Assembly (NCBI RefSeq): GCF_021869535.1
Contig: NW_026262734.1
Coordinates: 91,083,285 to 91,147,284 of the forward strand
Origin: Mytilus californianus
Taxonomy: Eukaryota > Mollusca > Bivalvia > Mytilida > Mytilidae
Direction of reading: 5' to 3'
DNA: 64,000 nt
In this document: piece by piece, positions 24,490 through 36,234 of the stretch
Position numbering within the stretch: position 1 is the first letter of the stretch
Layout: each line of letters begins with the position of its first letter
Program-made: the position numbers and the translations under genes
Notes under the pieces: model-generated
Told to the model about the DNA's origin: nothing
What the model saw: the letters and a program-made list of their open reading frames with translations, nothing else
The model's database searches: none

Positions 24490-24760
24490 TCGAAGGTGTG
24501 AATATGTTTCAGGTTCAACCCACCATTTTTATCTTAAAATGTCCTGTACCAAGTCAGGAAAATGGCCATTGTTATATTATAGTTCGTTTCTGTGTGTGTT
24601 ACATTTTAATGTTGTGTTTTTGTTGTGTCGTTGTTCTCCTCTTATATTTGATGCGTTTCCCTCAGTTTTAGTTTGTAACCCGGATTTGTTTTTATCGCTA
24701 TTTATGAGTTTTCGAACAGCGGTATACTACTGTTGCCTTTATTTAAATTGGTCAGACAAA
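24490..24760 (+). repeat. dispersed repeat family C, copy 1
   Basis: Runs from 'ggttcaacccaccattttta' through 'tgtaccaagtcaggaaaatg' and 'gatgcgtttccctcagtttt' to 'cgaacagcggtatactactg'. The inverted copy at about 61290-61560 matches along its whole length. The 82-residue frame here is a read-through of the repeat. Confidence 0.75.
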
Positions 24761-25189
24761 TATTGGTCATGTTTTATAAATATTTAAAATCTTCGGCTTC
24801 GCCTCGGCCTTTAAATGTTCATAAAACTTAACCAGGTATTATCTAACCTATACTGAACGGACAAAAGTACTGGGATATAAAAACAGACTACCGCTGATGA
24901 GGTTCCTAACATTGGGAAGGCATATTGAACCAGTCATGTTTTTCTCTGACTTTTAATGACGTCTTTAAACTAAATACATTGGAAGGTTAATGTGCACTGA
25001 TTGAAATTTTAGTCTTAAATACATGATTTTTATATTAGTTGTTATTGGCTTTGAGCTAGCTTTCAGTAACAGCGAGTATTTTAAGTGTTTTATGTTTTTG
25101 TTACTTGTTTTTGAGCTGTGTAGCGATCAGATGAATTAAGGCATTTTTAACTGTTAGTTGTTCTAATGTTGTGCTGTTTCACCACTCTC

Positions 25190-25535
25190 CCAGGTTAGGG
25201 GAGGGTTGACTCGACCACAAAATGTTTATCCCCGCCACATTTTGTATATGCATTTTCTAAGTCAGGAGCCTGTAATTCAGTGGTTGTTGTTTTATGCTGT
25301 ATATCATATTTGTTTTTCGTTTATTGTTTTGTACATAAATCAGGCCATTTGTTTTCTCGTTTGAATTGTTTTACATTTCTTATTTCAGCGCCTTTTATAG
25401 TTTGCTATTCGGTATAGTTTTTTTTTTCATTTTTGAAGGCCATATGATGACCTATAATTGCTATCTGTTATGTCATTCGGTCTCTGATGGGCTGTTGTCT
25501 CATTCGCAATCATACTAAATCTTCTTATATTCATA
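25190..25535 (+). repeat. dispersed repeat family B, copy 2
   Basis: 'aagtcaggagcctgtaattc', 'ggccatttgttttctcgttt' and 'tgtctcattcgcaatcatac' match the copy at 5550 in order and orientation, with substitutions and small indels. Confidence 0.75.
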
Positions 25536-25950
25536 TATACACATTCATGTTTTATTATATAATGCTTATGTCATCCTAAATAGTCATATGTCCGACTGTT
25601 TAATTATAAATATGCTGGTTGATCCAGTCTTATGAAGCATTAGATGTACTACGTTGTTGTCCATTGTCAATTGCAATCCCGATATGATCAGTTTGAAACT
25701 TCCTTCGTCCATACCAAGAGACAAAAATTGACTCAAAAGGTGATTTGCCTGAAATTATAGAAAAAAAATAATTTTGTGTAATTTTCATCTTCTAAAACAT
25801 TTGCTACATTTTACAAAAACTCCAAAAATAACGTAATAAAATTGGAAAATGCTGCAACAGAATAATTAACGGTCAGATAATGTAAATACATATATTCAGT
25901 TGATTATTCTTAGCAAACTTATTATCTAACTTATGTGCATTCTTCAAATG

Positions 25951-26931
25951 TTTTAATGATATGCAATTATTAACTTCTTTAGTACAAATTGTACAACATA
26001 TTATCACTACTTCTGCTCTGTAATATTTTTTCCAATGTTAAAATATAACTTTTATAAGATGTGTATATGTATTCTGAATATTCTTAAACATCGCACGATA
26101 TGCCTTTGTTGTCATGCCCTTGTAATCTTACGTCTTTGTCTATGTTCATCATTTCATGTTCCTGTACATCTATGTTTAGTGTGTCAATTTCGGCCGTTGT
26201 GAACTGAAGCTACAAATAGAGAGAAACAAAATTATGTCATTACATGTATATCCTTTTTTTTTATTTTGTCACTTCAAAAGCTGGTACTTATATTCCAATG
26301 CATTTATTTCAATTTCGTGCAAATTTATTTTTCTTCTACTCTAACGAACAAAAATATAGAAAATTGCTAGACCAAAAACCTTTATTTATTTCGGAAATTT
26401 TTATTTGAATTATATTGTTAGCAATCTTTCAGATGTTAAATATTGTTCCCTACTATATTTTGGAAAAACATTATTTATTTCAATTAATTCAACTCCTTAC
26501 ATAACACTACAACTTTATTGCACTTCATAGTATTTAACCTCAGTCTTTAGAATGATAGTGTACAAGAAAAATAAATCTTCATTGTGGACAAAAAATCTTT
26601 TTTTTTTTGTTATCCTTAATTCTGAAATATAGATTTTAGATTACATATCTACTACAAGATCAATATTTATTTCTCTCTATAAAAATATAAGTTCAAAGGT
26701 CAAACCTAAATTCATGAAAACATACCCTTAGTTTAGAATAACTTGAGCTGCCTACGATTCATTTTTTTTTCAAAGTGTAGAAATCACTATTGCTTTTCTT
26801 TTTCATTATATTTGATATCCGTCTCTTTTTTGTATTAAAATGTTATCCGTAACAACTGTTTTTTTTTTTATTGAATTCAACACTATAAGCCTTTATATGC
26901 TATCATGATATTTCTAAACAACTAAAGTGTA
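25951..26931. repeat. 0.98-kb tandem duplication, unit 1
   Basis: Begins 'ttttaatgatatgcaattat' and ends 'ctaaacaactaaagtgta'. It is followed directly by a second copy starting at 26932. The two differ by scattered substitutions and homopolymer or short indels, so the duplication is fairly recent. No reading frame or known element was recognised inside. Confidence 0.9.
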
Positions 26932-27910
26932 TTTTAATGATATGCAATTATTATTAACTTCTTTCGTACAAATTGTACAACATATTATCACTACTTCTGC
27001 TCTGTAATATTTTTTCCAATGTTAAAATATAACTTTTATAAGATGTGTATATGTATTATGAATATTCTTAAACATCGCACGATATGCCTTTGTTGTCATG
27101 CCATTGTAATCTTACGTCTTTGTCTATGTTCATCATTTCATGTTCCTGTACATCTATGTTTAGTGTGTCAATTTCGGCCGTTGTGAACTGAAGCCACAAA
27201 TAGAGAGCAACAAAATTATGTCATTACATGTATATCTTTTTTTTTTATTTTGTCACTTCAAAAGCTGGTACTTATATTCCAATGCATTTATTTCAATTTC
27301 GTGCAAATTTATTTTTCTTCTACTCTAACGAACAAAAATATAGAGAATTGCTAGACCAAAAACCTTTATTTATTTCGGAAATTTTTATTTGAATTATATT
27401 GTTAGCAATCTTTCAGATGTTAAATATTGTTCCCTACTATATTTTGGAAAAACGTTATTTATTTCAATTAATTCAACTCCTTACATAACACTACAACTTT
27501 ATTGCACACTATAGTATTTAACCTCAGTCTTTAGAATGATAGTGTACAAGAAAAATAAATCTTCATTATGGACAAAAAATCTTTTTTTTTGTTATCCTTA
27601 ATCTGAAATATAGATTTCAGATTACATCTTTACTACAAGATCAATATTTATTTCTCTCTATAAAAATATAAGTTCAAAGGTCAAACCTAAATTCATGAAA
27701 ACATACCCTTAGTTTAGAATAAATTGAGCTACCTACGATTCATTTTTTTTTCAAAGTGTAGAAATCACTATTGCTTTTCTTTTTCATTATATTTGATATC
27801 CGTCTCTTTTTTGTATTAAAATGTTATCCGTAAGAACTGGTTGTTTTTTTATTGAATTCAACACTATAAGCCTTTATATGCTATCATGATATTTCTAAAC
27901 TAAAGTGTAT
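26932..27910. repeat. 0.98-kb tandem duplication, unit 2
   Basis: Head-to-tail copy of the unit at 25951. Small differences include an extra 'tta' near the start and loss of four bases ('caac' or 'aact', alignment ambiguous) near the end. Collapsing of the two copies in another assembly would not be surprising. Confidence 0.9.
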
Positions 27911-28145
27911 ATAGAAAAAATACTCCCTGTATTCCTATACTCAATTATTCAGTATAAATATCTTATTCAGTGATATTCTATTACGACACCGTTATTTTTT
28001 ATTGATTATACAAAGGGTGGTACAATTAGTTACAAATTGTATTATTATGAAATATACTTATTTACAAAAGGAATCAGTTCTGCTGTCTGTAAGTTTTAAG
28101 TTGTGTTTTTTTTCACATTTCTTTTTTATAAAGAAGGTGAATATT

Positions 28146-28484
28146 TTATTGGTTTTTTAAAAATAACGACGACAGCGTGTTCTGCAGGAAGGGTAATTGG
28201 TTCAGTATCAACAGGGATTTTTTTACCATCGAATCGGGATTGTTTAAACTCGGCATTTCCGTAGAACTATTAAAGTCGTCAGCGAAATCAATATCATTGA
28301 TTTCACGGAACAAATATTCCTCTGATAGTTCTTCCAAATTTGGACTTAATTCATAAACTTCATTATCCGAACCATTTGGCATATTTAGAGCAGTATAAGA
28401 ATTAAGATGGCTTGCATGTACGATTGTAAAACAATCTGGTAGCAACCTTATTTTACATAAAAACATCGCTTTACTTCTCGACAT
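28146..28484 (-). pseudogene. retrotransposon integrase C-terminal tail (fragment)
   Basis: An open frame of 112 residues whose first third (LLPDCFTIVHASHLNSY) resembles the region after the integrase core in Ty3/gypsy elements, where 'VVH..RLKPY'-type text is usual. The rest is an acidic, low-complexity tail. It lies directly downstream, on the minus strand, of the broken integrase core, in the order expected. Confidence 0.65.
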
Positions 28485-28659
28485 GATAAGAACCTGTCCA
28501 GTGTGAAGCTAATTTTAATCCTGCCTTAGGAGGATATCAAACCCACACAAAATTACCATATCATCAAAAGTACGCGATTTTGCGCCACGATCATTATTTT
28601 AAGTTACAGAGAGGATGTGTTTGATCCATTCACATACTAGACAGGGCATAGAATATTAT

Positions 28660-28890
28660 TATTTTTGGCATAAATCCGGATATTATGTGTCTATTGAGAA
28701 CATCATGTCCCTAACCCAAGAATAATTTATGCAGTCCGAAACCAGTACTTTCTTGAATAGTAGATCTATAGGCCATTAATAAGTATGGACGATCATCATC
28801 CAAATCATTTCTATTGTCATTCACAAAAATTGTCAACACTTGAATTAAAGTCCTATTCATTCTTCCATTGAGCCATCTGATTGAGGTCTA
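28660..28890 (-). pseudogene. retrotransposon integrase core (broken)
   Basis: Minus-strand translation gives RPQSDGSMER-like text, then after a frameshift RMNRTLIQVLTIFVNDN and RPYLLMAYRST. This is the characteristic second half of a Ty3/gypsy integrase core around the final catalytic Glu. A stop near GxDV and the frameshift show it is dead. The DNA upstream, where the zinc-binding domain and the first two catalytic Asp should be, is missing or unrecognisable. Confidence 0.8.
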
Positions 28891-28966
28891 TAAGGGCATG
28901 CTCGTGTTTGTCAATATTTCATAAACCAAAAATTTGAGTAAATAAGTCAGACATAAACTCACGACA

Positions 28967-29371
28967 TTAAGTACACACCTTGAGAGGTTTGACTAAACAC
29001 AATGACTTTAATTTAAAAATGATTTTAATGTCTGGATCAGCATTTTGCATTATTTTTTTTTCTTCAGACCACACTGACAGTTTGTTTGGAATTGAATCAT
29101 CCGTGCTATTGTCCTGTTTTGCAATTGAAGTATCTCTAGGGTCTGTTTTAATAACCCGTATAGGAGTAAGAATTTCTGAAGCTATTTTTGTACTGAAGCT
29201 TTTATTATTATTAACCGACAACAAATTTGCATTTGTACAGTCTGGACAATCAGTCCATATACATTTCCTATGGGTACGTCTAGATAACGTATCTGCATTG
29301 GAATATAGAGATATCTCCCTATGGGTACGTCTAGATAAAGTATCTGCATTGGAATGTTGAGTACTCTTCAT
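28967..29371 (-). pseudogene. retrotransposon RNase H end with internal duplication
   Basis: The 134-residue frame begins with HSNADTLSRRTHR, the motif that closes the RNase H domain in Ty3/gypsy elements (H.NADALSR), followed by a CPDC pair. A 51-bp stretch is tandemly duplicated, so the NADTLSRRTHR motif appears twice. The frame opens only at the end of RNase H, so most of that domain is gone. The + strand frame over the same bases is a shadow. Confidence 0.8.
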
Positions 29372-29689
29372 ATATGTTCAAGAACCATGTCACAGTGTAT
29401 CTTAGAGACTTATCCACTTAGCTACTTTTCCTTCCGGATTTTTAAAATTTGTTTACCAAATAAGGGATGCATGATCTGTTCGAACCTTGAAATTTTGACC
29501 CCAAAGATAATGACGAAACACTTTGACAAAAGTGAATATTAAAATGTTATTTATTCCTTATAAATAGTACAGTATTGCCTTTGTTGCTCATTCAAACACA
29601 GTTTCACAACTGTAAGTAATGACTTGTTATTTGTTGCCTTCTAACGCATCTAGAGAGGAACCAATCCTTGGTAGTAGATATGAATCTTT

Positions 29690-30060
29690 TATACTTAAAG
29701 ATTTTAAACATTTAAAGTCCATAAAGAACCGAACAGAGTTATCTTTCTTATAACGAGTAAGCTTGGACTTGACCAAGCACTATTGCTAGGTTCGATAACA
29801 TCATTCTTTATCATTTTGTCATTTTCGGTTTCAACGACTTGTTTTTTGGACTAACGGGATTCTAAGAGGTTAAACGCGTACAGGTTTTCCATCTCCTTTA
29901 TCGATTGAGTGTTTCACAATGCCAGTACGAACAAGTTTACCATTAGGACTAGTAAACTATCCTGATATTCAAAATACGATTGTCTAACTCTTGTTTTTAT
30001 TCACTTGTTAATTCTGATGAAACATTGTCAATTATACATTTTAAATGTTCTGGTTGAGAT
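29690..30060 (-). pseudogene. retrotransposon reverse transcriptase N-terminus (broken)
   Basis: Piecewise minus-strand translation over three frames gives SSELTSE, then TSPNGKLVRTGIVKHSI, then NDVIEPSNSAWSSPSLLV. This is the standard lead-in and first conserved block of Ty3/gypsy reverse transcriptase. At least three stops or frameshifts are present. Downstream the fingers/palm core, including the YxDD catalytic motif, is absent: sequence jumps to the RNase H end about 320 bp later, so an internal deletion is inferred. Confidence 0.8.
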
Positions 30061-30574
30061 CCTTTTTCAACATGAATTTAATTTCATTCTCATCTTTTTT
30101 AGGCTGAATACAGATTACAGTATCTAACTTCCTTAAAAAAGTTTCATTTGGCAAATGTATAGACTAACTTGACAAGTTAATTTCATTAAGTTTGAGAAGC
30201 TTATTTCCTATCTAATAATTTATGACATAATGTTTTAGTCCTTAACATTCCCTCTTGATGAAAATCTTTTCTAGGTTATATAAAAAAAGATGTATTAAAT
30301 TTTTGCCCAAAAACATGGCCCTTGATAATAATTCCTGATCCAAGTGGGATAACTACTTTTTCGGATAATTCAAATTTGAGCACAGGTGGTTAAACTTAAT
30401 TTATATAGTCTAATTTAATGTCCAACAACTATCATGTGTGATTATGAAACAAACAAAGCATCAATTTGTTCTTAAAAATCCATGCCAAAAATTCCAGATG
30501 TTTCATAATTTTTTGCCACTACAAAAGTATGAACAAAAACCGTATTTGATATTGTGAATTTTAATTCAATTTGT

Positions 30575-30760
30575 TCATAAACTCATCTCTTTACCATCTA
30601 CAGCTGTCAATGTCGTTTGAATCTCTTCGAACATGTCAGTAGACACTTTTGTTTTATCAAATGAGAATTTTAAAATCACACTTGCTACTGCTCCAGTATC
30701 AATATGTGCCAATCGGCTTAAGAATAAGGCAGTGGTAAAAGCATGACAAACAAAAACCAA
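30575..30760 (-). pseudogene. retropepsin (aspartic protease) fragment
   Basis: The frame contains HIDTGAVASV, the active-site motif (D-T-G-A) of retrotransposon aspartic proteases. It is followed by sequence that could form the flap region. It sits upstream of the reverse transcriptase remnant on the minus strand, as expected in a Ty3/gypsy pol order. The reading frame is short and the rest of the domain is not intact. Confidence 0.7.
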
Positions 30761-30809
30761 CTCAAGTTTACATCAATTTCAAATAAAAATGTATAATATA
30801 CAATTATAG

Positions 30810-30925
30810 CCTTTGTATGAGGTCGATACAAGGATATATTGACCTGAAAGAAGTATATTGACTGAGGACGAAGTCCGAGTTCGATATACTTCTTTGGGTC
30901 GATATATCCTGATATATCCTGATAT
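30810..30925. repeat. hairpin-forming inverted repeat
   Basis: 'aggatatattgacctgaaag' with 'aagtatattgactgaggac' on the left is mirrored by 'gtccgagttcgatatacttc' and 'tttgggtcgatatatcct' on the right, around a very short loop at 'gaa'. The arms are about 40 bp with few mismatches. Followed by 'ggtggtggtggtg'. Probably a small mobile-element relic. Confidence 0.65.
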
Positions 30926-31082
30926 ATATTCGTAATAAGTTGTGGAGGTTGTGGTGGTGGTGGTGTCTCGACTCTGTAAAAACTTGCACACCCTTCCTTT
31001 CTATAGTTTTGATCACTGCATGAAATGTTGCATGCAATTAATTAAATCTATTAATTTATTAAATTCAATTAAACATACAGTT

Positions 31083-31165
31083 TAACATTTAAGTTAAATT
31101 TAAATAATATTTCGTGAAAGATTTAAGTTAAATTTAAATAATATTTTGTGAAAGATTTAATCAAT
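31083..31165. repeat. 45-bp tandem duplication
   Basis: 'taagttaaatttaaataata' and 'gtgaaagattt' occur twice in direct succession with a single difference (ttcgtg/tttgtg). Confidence 0.85.
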
Positions 31166-31189
31166 TTTAAGTTTTCATGCATTTATACC

Positions 31190-31835
31190 TGTTGTAAAAG
31201 TAGATGTAGTATATGTTTGATAAAAAATCAAATATACAATTTGAATAAATATAAATGTTCAATTAAACTACTCGTAAAAGTAGATTTATAATATGTTTAG
31301 TACGAAATAAATCTAAAATTTAAACATATATAAATATTTAATTAAACCACTCGTAAAAGTAGATTTATTATATGTTTAATACGAAATATATCTAAAATTT
31401 AACCAAATATAAATGTTCAATTAAACCACTCGTAAAAGTAAATTTAGTGTCTACTTAATACAAAAGAAAAATAAAAAATTTATAAAACTATAATTTTTCG
31501 ATTAAACTTTTCATCAAAGTATATTTATTGTATCATTAATAAACAAATAAAAATCTAAGATTTAAACAAATATTACTGTTCGATTAAACCTTATGGAAGG
31601 TTGATTTATTATTTGTTTAATACACAAATTAACATAAATTTGAATAAATATAACTTTTCAATTAAACCTATCATAATAGTAGATTTATTGTTAGTGTGAT
31701 ACAAATGAGAAATCCAAAATTTAACAAAATGTAACTTATCAATTCAACCCATCTTAAAAGTAAATTTATCAAAATTGTAATAAAAAAATGATTTTCAAAT
31801 AAACCCATTTTAAAAATAGATCAGATATTTGTTTA
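31190..31835. repeat. minisatellite with about 80-bp period, about 8-9 units
   Basis: A block 'caattaaaccactcgtaaaa' plus 'gtagatttattatatgttta' recurs near 31192, 31271, 31352, 31431, 31511, 31592, 31670, 31750 and 31815. Divergence increases toward the right end, so the array has been homogenised mainly at its left side. AT-rich and non-coding. Confidence 0.8.
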
Positions 31836-33088
31836 ACAAATATAGTTAATTTTAAACTTTGACAAAATTTAACTGATGACTTAATCAAAATATATTTTAA
31901 ATTGAAAGGGAAATAATATTCTATTTAAATGTATTAATTTGCTATATTTCTTTACAGAATAATTTTGATTAATCTGTTATTAAACCTGCCAACGAAAATC
32001 GTTCGGCTAAATGTATTCAAACTTTAACTTATTAAGAGCCACTATTGGTATACCTTATCCATAAATTCGATCGCAAAAGATTGTTTGTGTGTTTGATGAA
32101 ATTTCAACTATAAAATTTTACATGAGTTTTACTGTTGTATGAACGGCTACACATAGGAGGTATTATTCGAAAAGAAACTCATTGGTTAAACCCTAGCAGA
32201 ACAAAGGCAAGCAACTGCACAAATACTAAACTTGTTATCGACTCGAGTTGGCTCACTTTCCTTTGTTGATAAGATACACGTCGGCTAAATTGGATAGGCT
32301 CCCTTTGAATGATTTGCATACCATTTGAGAATACGACACGCACATTGACATGTCATCTTTCTATTTTGTGCAAAATTGATCAATAATTTAGTTTTGGATG
32401 TAACGCGTCTTCTGATTGGCTGACAGTGTTTTGTCTATCAGCTCATAGACATAGTTTTGTTATGTGACCATGACGTCATCAACGTTTTTTCATGATTTAC
32501 ACCTGCTTAAAATGGAATTAAGAATTAAATTATAAGGAATGAATGTCATATGTTTTCTGTCTATTCGAAATACGCGGGTTATTCAGTGTGCACCACATTT
32601 TTGATGTTATTTCTTCATAGACAGAAAAATATTACAGTCATTCCTTAAATAAAAACCAGTTCTACATAACCATGATAACGTTCTACCTTGGTATATCGTT
32701 ACGAACAGGATTATATTGCCAGTGTAAACTGAAGTCTGATAATATAAATCCTCTACTTGAAGAGGCATCTATATTTTCAAAACTTGAAAATATATTTGAG
32801 GATAAAATGAATAATTATGATGAAGATACTAAACTTTTATGCTATAAAAAAATTAAATAGAATTATTTGCTTCTTTTTAAAACAGGCATTAGTACTGAAA
32901 GTTAATTTTCTTATCGATACTCAAGTATGTTGACATCTGGAGGCGAATACTCGTATTCACCATCAGCCATTGTTACGTTTTATATTAATTTAATTTTTTT
33001 TTCTTTTACAAAATATCTATTATTCCTCTTTTATTATATTTTATCTTTTTGTTCATATTATTTTTGTTACTCACTGACAATATATATA
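31836..33088. other. intergenic AT-rich DNA
   Basis: No gene recognised. The frame at 32672-32860 is acidic near its end but has no supporting splice sites or similarity. A (TA)n run lies at 33080-33094. Confidence 0.45.
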
Positions 33089-33090
33089 TA

Positions 33091-33540
33091 TATAAACAAG
33101 TCTAAATTGAAAACAACGTTCAAACCTATGATTGCGTTGGATAAAAACCGCAATTTTTATACGTGTGCATGCAAAACAAATTTCTTGTTAGAGGGGTCTA
33201 AATACAGCACAAACAACATTTTCCAAAAGACCAAAAGAGTGAAAAAGTATATTTTAACAAAACGCATTTGACTAACAGGTCGAACAATTGCCAATGTTCT
33301 TAAATCCTGCTGACTGCCATTGGCGATTGCCAAATAAACGGATCACAAGGTGTAATAAATGGATCTTTAGTATAAATTTAATACCAAACAGAAAACAATA
33401 AACTTGCGGCAAAGATGGTATACCGCAAACAAAGGTGCAAAGATTTTTTGTACACCATATCCGGATTTCGACAATTAATGTCTCTTCAGTGATGTTAGGA
33501 ATCGAAACGGTTATTGGAAGGCCACATAATGTACCTCAAT
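33091..33540 (+). repeat. 0.45-kb repeat, direct copy 1
   Basis: From 'tataaacaagtctaaattg' to 'gccacataatgtacctcaat'. Nearly identical to the copy at 33634. Contains 'tgtctcttcagtgatgttag' and 'cggttattggaaggcca', which I recall from other mussel sequences as part of a dispersed element. Non-coding; the frame overlapping it is repeat read-through. Confidence 0.85.
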
Positions 33541-33633
33541 TTACGATAGACTCTTGAATTTTGAGGAGTCAAAATAGGATGAACGGATCATATAAACCCG
33601 AAGGCAAATATAATACAAGCCCAAACGAAAAAA

Positions 33634-34080
33634 TATAAACAAGTCTAAATTGAAAACAACGTTCAAACCTATGATTGCGTTAGATAGAAACCGCAATTTT
33701 TATACGTGTGCATGCAAAACAAATTTCTTGTTAGAGGGGTCTAAATACAGCACAAACAACATTTTCCAAAAGACCAAAAGAGTGAAAAAGTATATTTTAA
33801 CAAAACGCATTTAACTAACAGGTCGAACAACAAATGTTCTTAAATCCTGCTGACTGCCATTGGCAATTGCCAAATAAACGGATCACAAGGTGTAATAAAT
33901 GGATCTTAAGTATAAATTTAATACCAAACAGAAAACAATAAACTTGCAGCAAAGATGGTTTACCGCAAACAAAGGTGCAAATATTTTTTGTACACCATAT
34001 CCGGATTTCGACAATGAATGTCTCGTCACTGATGTTAGGAATCGAAACGGTTATTGGAAGGCCACATAATTTACCTCAAT
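33634..34080 (+). repeat. 0.45-kb repeat, direct copy 2
   Basis: Same landmarks as copy 1 with few differences (for example loss of about six bases near 33830 and 'cttaag' for 'ctttag'). The copies are separated by about 93 bp of unrelated DNA. Confidence 0.85.
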
Positions 34081-34089
34081 AAGGTCATC

Positions 34090-34254
34090 TTATACTTAAG
34101 ATCCATTTATTACATCTTGTGATCCGTTTATTTGGCAATCGCCAATGGCAGTCAGCAGGATTTAAGAACATTTGTTGTTCGACCTGTTAGTCAAATGCGT
34201 TTTGTTAAAATATACTTTTTCACTCTTTTGGTCTTTTGGAAAATGTTGTTTGCG

Positions 34255-34259
<5 letters not shown>
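34090..34259 (-). repeat. 0.45-kb repeat, partial inverted copy 3
   Basis: Reverse complement of the middle of copies 1 and 2 (about 33740-33915), from 'tatacttaagatccattta' to 'ttggaaaatgttgtttgc'. It ends at a (TA)n microsatellite. Together with copy 2 it can fold into a long hairpin. Confidence 0.85.

Positions 34260-34288
<29 letters not shown>
34256..34288. repeat. (TA)n microsatellite
   Basis: An uninterrupted run of about 15 TA units directly at the end of inverted copy 3. Confidence 0.9.
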
Positions 34289-34290
<2 letters not shown>

Positions 34291-35500
34291 TGTAACAGGA
34301 GGCAAGGCATCAACCTTCAAACGACAGACTGATAGACGTACGATGGATGTGTCAAGTGATGTACTCATCTGTTTTGTGGCATTCAGACTGATTCTTCCTC
34401 TTTGTTCTGAGCTATATAATATGGGCAATGCGACTCTAATTCTAATCAGTTTGATATACTTTATTAAAATGTGAAATATTAAATATTAAATATATTTATA
34501 ACAAGTGTAAAAAGTTTCAAATATAAAGAACAAATCTGGATAATTGTCAACAGTAATATAAAAATGTAAATTTCAATATTTAACAATAGATAGTAAGGTG
34601 AGGACTACAGCATATGCTATTCCAGTAAGTTAAAGTCTATATTGTAGATACTGTTTAACCTGTTAAATTACAAGCCATTCCAAAGTCGGATTTATATTAA
34701 ATTTAGTTGTATGAGTGTATGGTGGATTAATATTAAGGGGGCAGAAACCAGTTATTTTACAATAAATGTTTAGATTTTCATTGGTTTATGATTTGATTTT
34801 CCTTAAAAATCATTCAAGCTAATATGCAGATACATTTATGATTCCGCGTAGTAAAGACATGTGCGTGCTTATGAAAACATGTCGAATGTATAGAAAACCT
34901 GTAAATTTGAGTGTCTGTCCAGCATGGATATTTTAAAATTTATAATTGCATTGCAAATAATGCAAAACATGTGATGCCTTGATACAAATATAATCCTAAC
35001 CTGCAGAATCCTACTAATGTCAGGGATAGTTTTATGCAAATTTCATGTTGATCTTCAATGAATTATCCATTCCATCAAAATATCAAGATATTTTTGTTTA
35101 CATAAAACTGATTTTTTTTCACCCACTTTGAGTGGATGATTTCAAGAGAGGAGATGAGACCCAAATATACTTCTGATTGGTCCATTATGTGAAAGATATA
35201 ACAAACCTGTGTATGAAACTGCTTACTTGTGTAGTACAATAACATAGAATTTACATTCATTTGTTTTTTCAGTCCACATGAAGCAATATGTTTGATCCAT
35301 ATCATTTCCATTACCAGAAACACTCTTTTACTATACTCAGATTTCTCACGTCATCTAAACGTTTTATGGGCTAACTAGATCCCTGCATTTTTGAACTGAT
35401 AAAGTAATTGTGACTGCTTGACATTTTTCAAACACCCGTCTTTAGTCTTATGTACATAATCCAACCCTGCCTAGAAAAATATATTAATTTTATCATTAAA
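34289..35500. other. intergenic AT-rich DNA
   Basis: No gene or defined repeat was recognised. Confidence 0.45.
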
Positions 35501-36234
35501 TAAAATGCTCCGCTGGACGCAGCTTGATACGACCGCAAAAGTCGAACCCTGAACAGTTGGGGCAAGTATGGACACAACATTTAAATTAATAAGCTTAAAA
35601 AAGCTCTGAATTTGGATTGTGATTGAATATTTGACACAGCATAGGTTTGTCACACAAAATGAATGTGGTCAAAGAACTGAAAAATTTAAAATTAAACATT
35701 TACCTATTATGGTCCAATATCCAAAATCTAAGTACATGATTAGAATCAGCATATCAAAGAACCCCAAGAATTCAATTTTTGATGAAATCTCACAAAAGTT
35801 TGATTTAGGACCCTTTGGACCTCAATGTGGACCAATTTGATAACGGAGCACATCCAAAATCTAAATACATGGTTAGATTCAACATTTCAAAGAACCCCAT
35901 AAATTCAAATTTTGTTGAAATCAAACAAAGTTTAATTTTGGACCCTGATTTGGATCAACTTGAAAACTGGGCCCAAAAATCCAAAATTTAAATACAGGAT
36001 TAGATTCAGCATTTCATAGAACCCCATATATATTCAATTTATGTTGAAATCAAACACAGTTTAATTTTTGACCGATATTTGGATCAACTTGAAAACTGGG
36101 CCCAAAATAAAAAATCTAAACACATATTTATTAACAGACAATATAAGCTTAGTTTTTAAAGTAGTTTGCTTCATAAAAAAAAAATGAGGAATGTGTCCAT
36201 AGGACACAGATGATGCCCCTGCTTGCATATAACG

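Larger units (their letters stand above)
28000..30760 (-). mobile_element. decayed Ty3/gypsy-type LTR retrotransposon remnant
   Basis: Read on the minus strand, recognisable pol pieces come in the canonical order: retropepsin (30760-30575), N-terminal reverse transcriptase (about 30060-29690), RNase H end (29371-28967), integrase core fragment (about 28890-28660), integrase C-terminal tail (28484-28146). Frames are broken by many stops and shifts, and the reverse transcriptase catalytic core is missing. No long terminal repeats were identified, so the outer limits are approximate. It is non-functional. Confidence 0.85.

Noticed and set aside
28980..29360. 126-residue + strand frame
   Set aside because: It is the antisense of the RNase H-end remnant. 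The minus strand carries the recognisable NADTLSRR motif.
31190..31835. The 80-bp array as CRISPR-like
   Set aside because: Units are contiguous and degenerate, without unique spacers, in a eukaryotic context.
32927..33271. 114-residue + strand frame
   Set aside because: Runs through T-rich DNA, a (TA)n tract and into a repeated element. The hydrophobic look comes from base composition.
34132..34428. Opposite frames with poly-Tyr/Ile stretches
   Set aside because: Produced by the (TA)n microsatellite and an inverted repeat copy.
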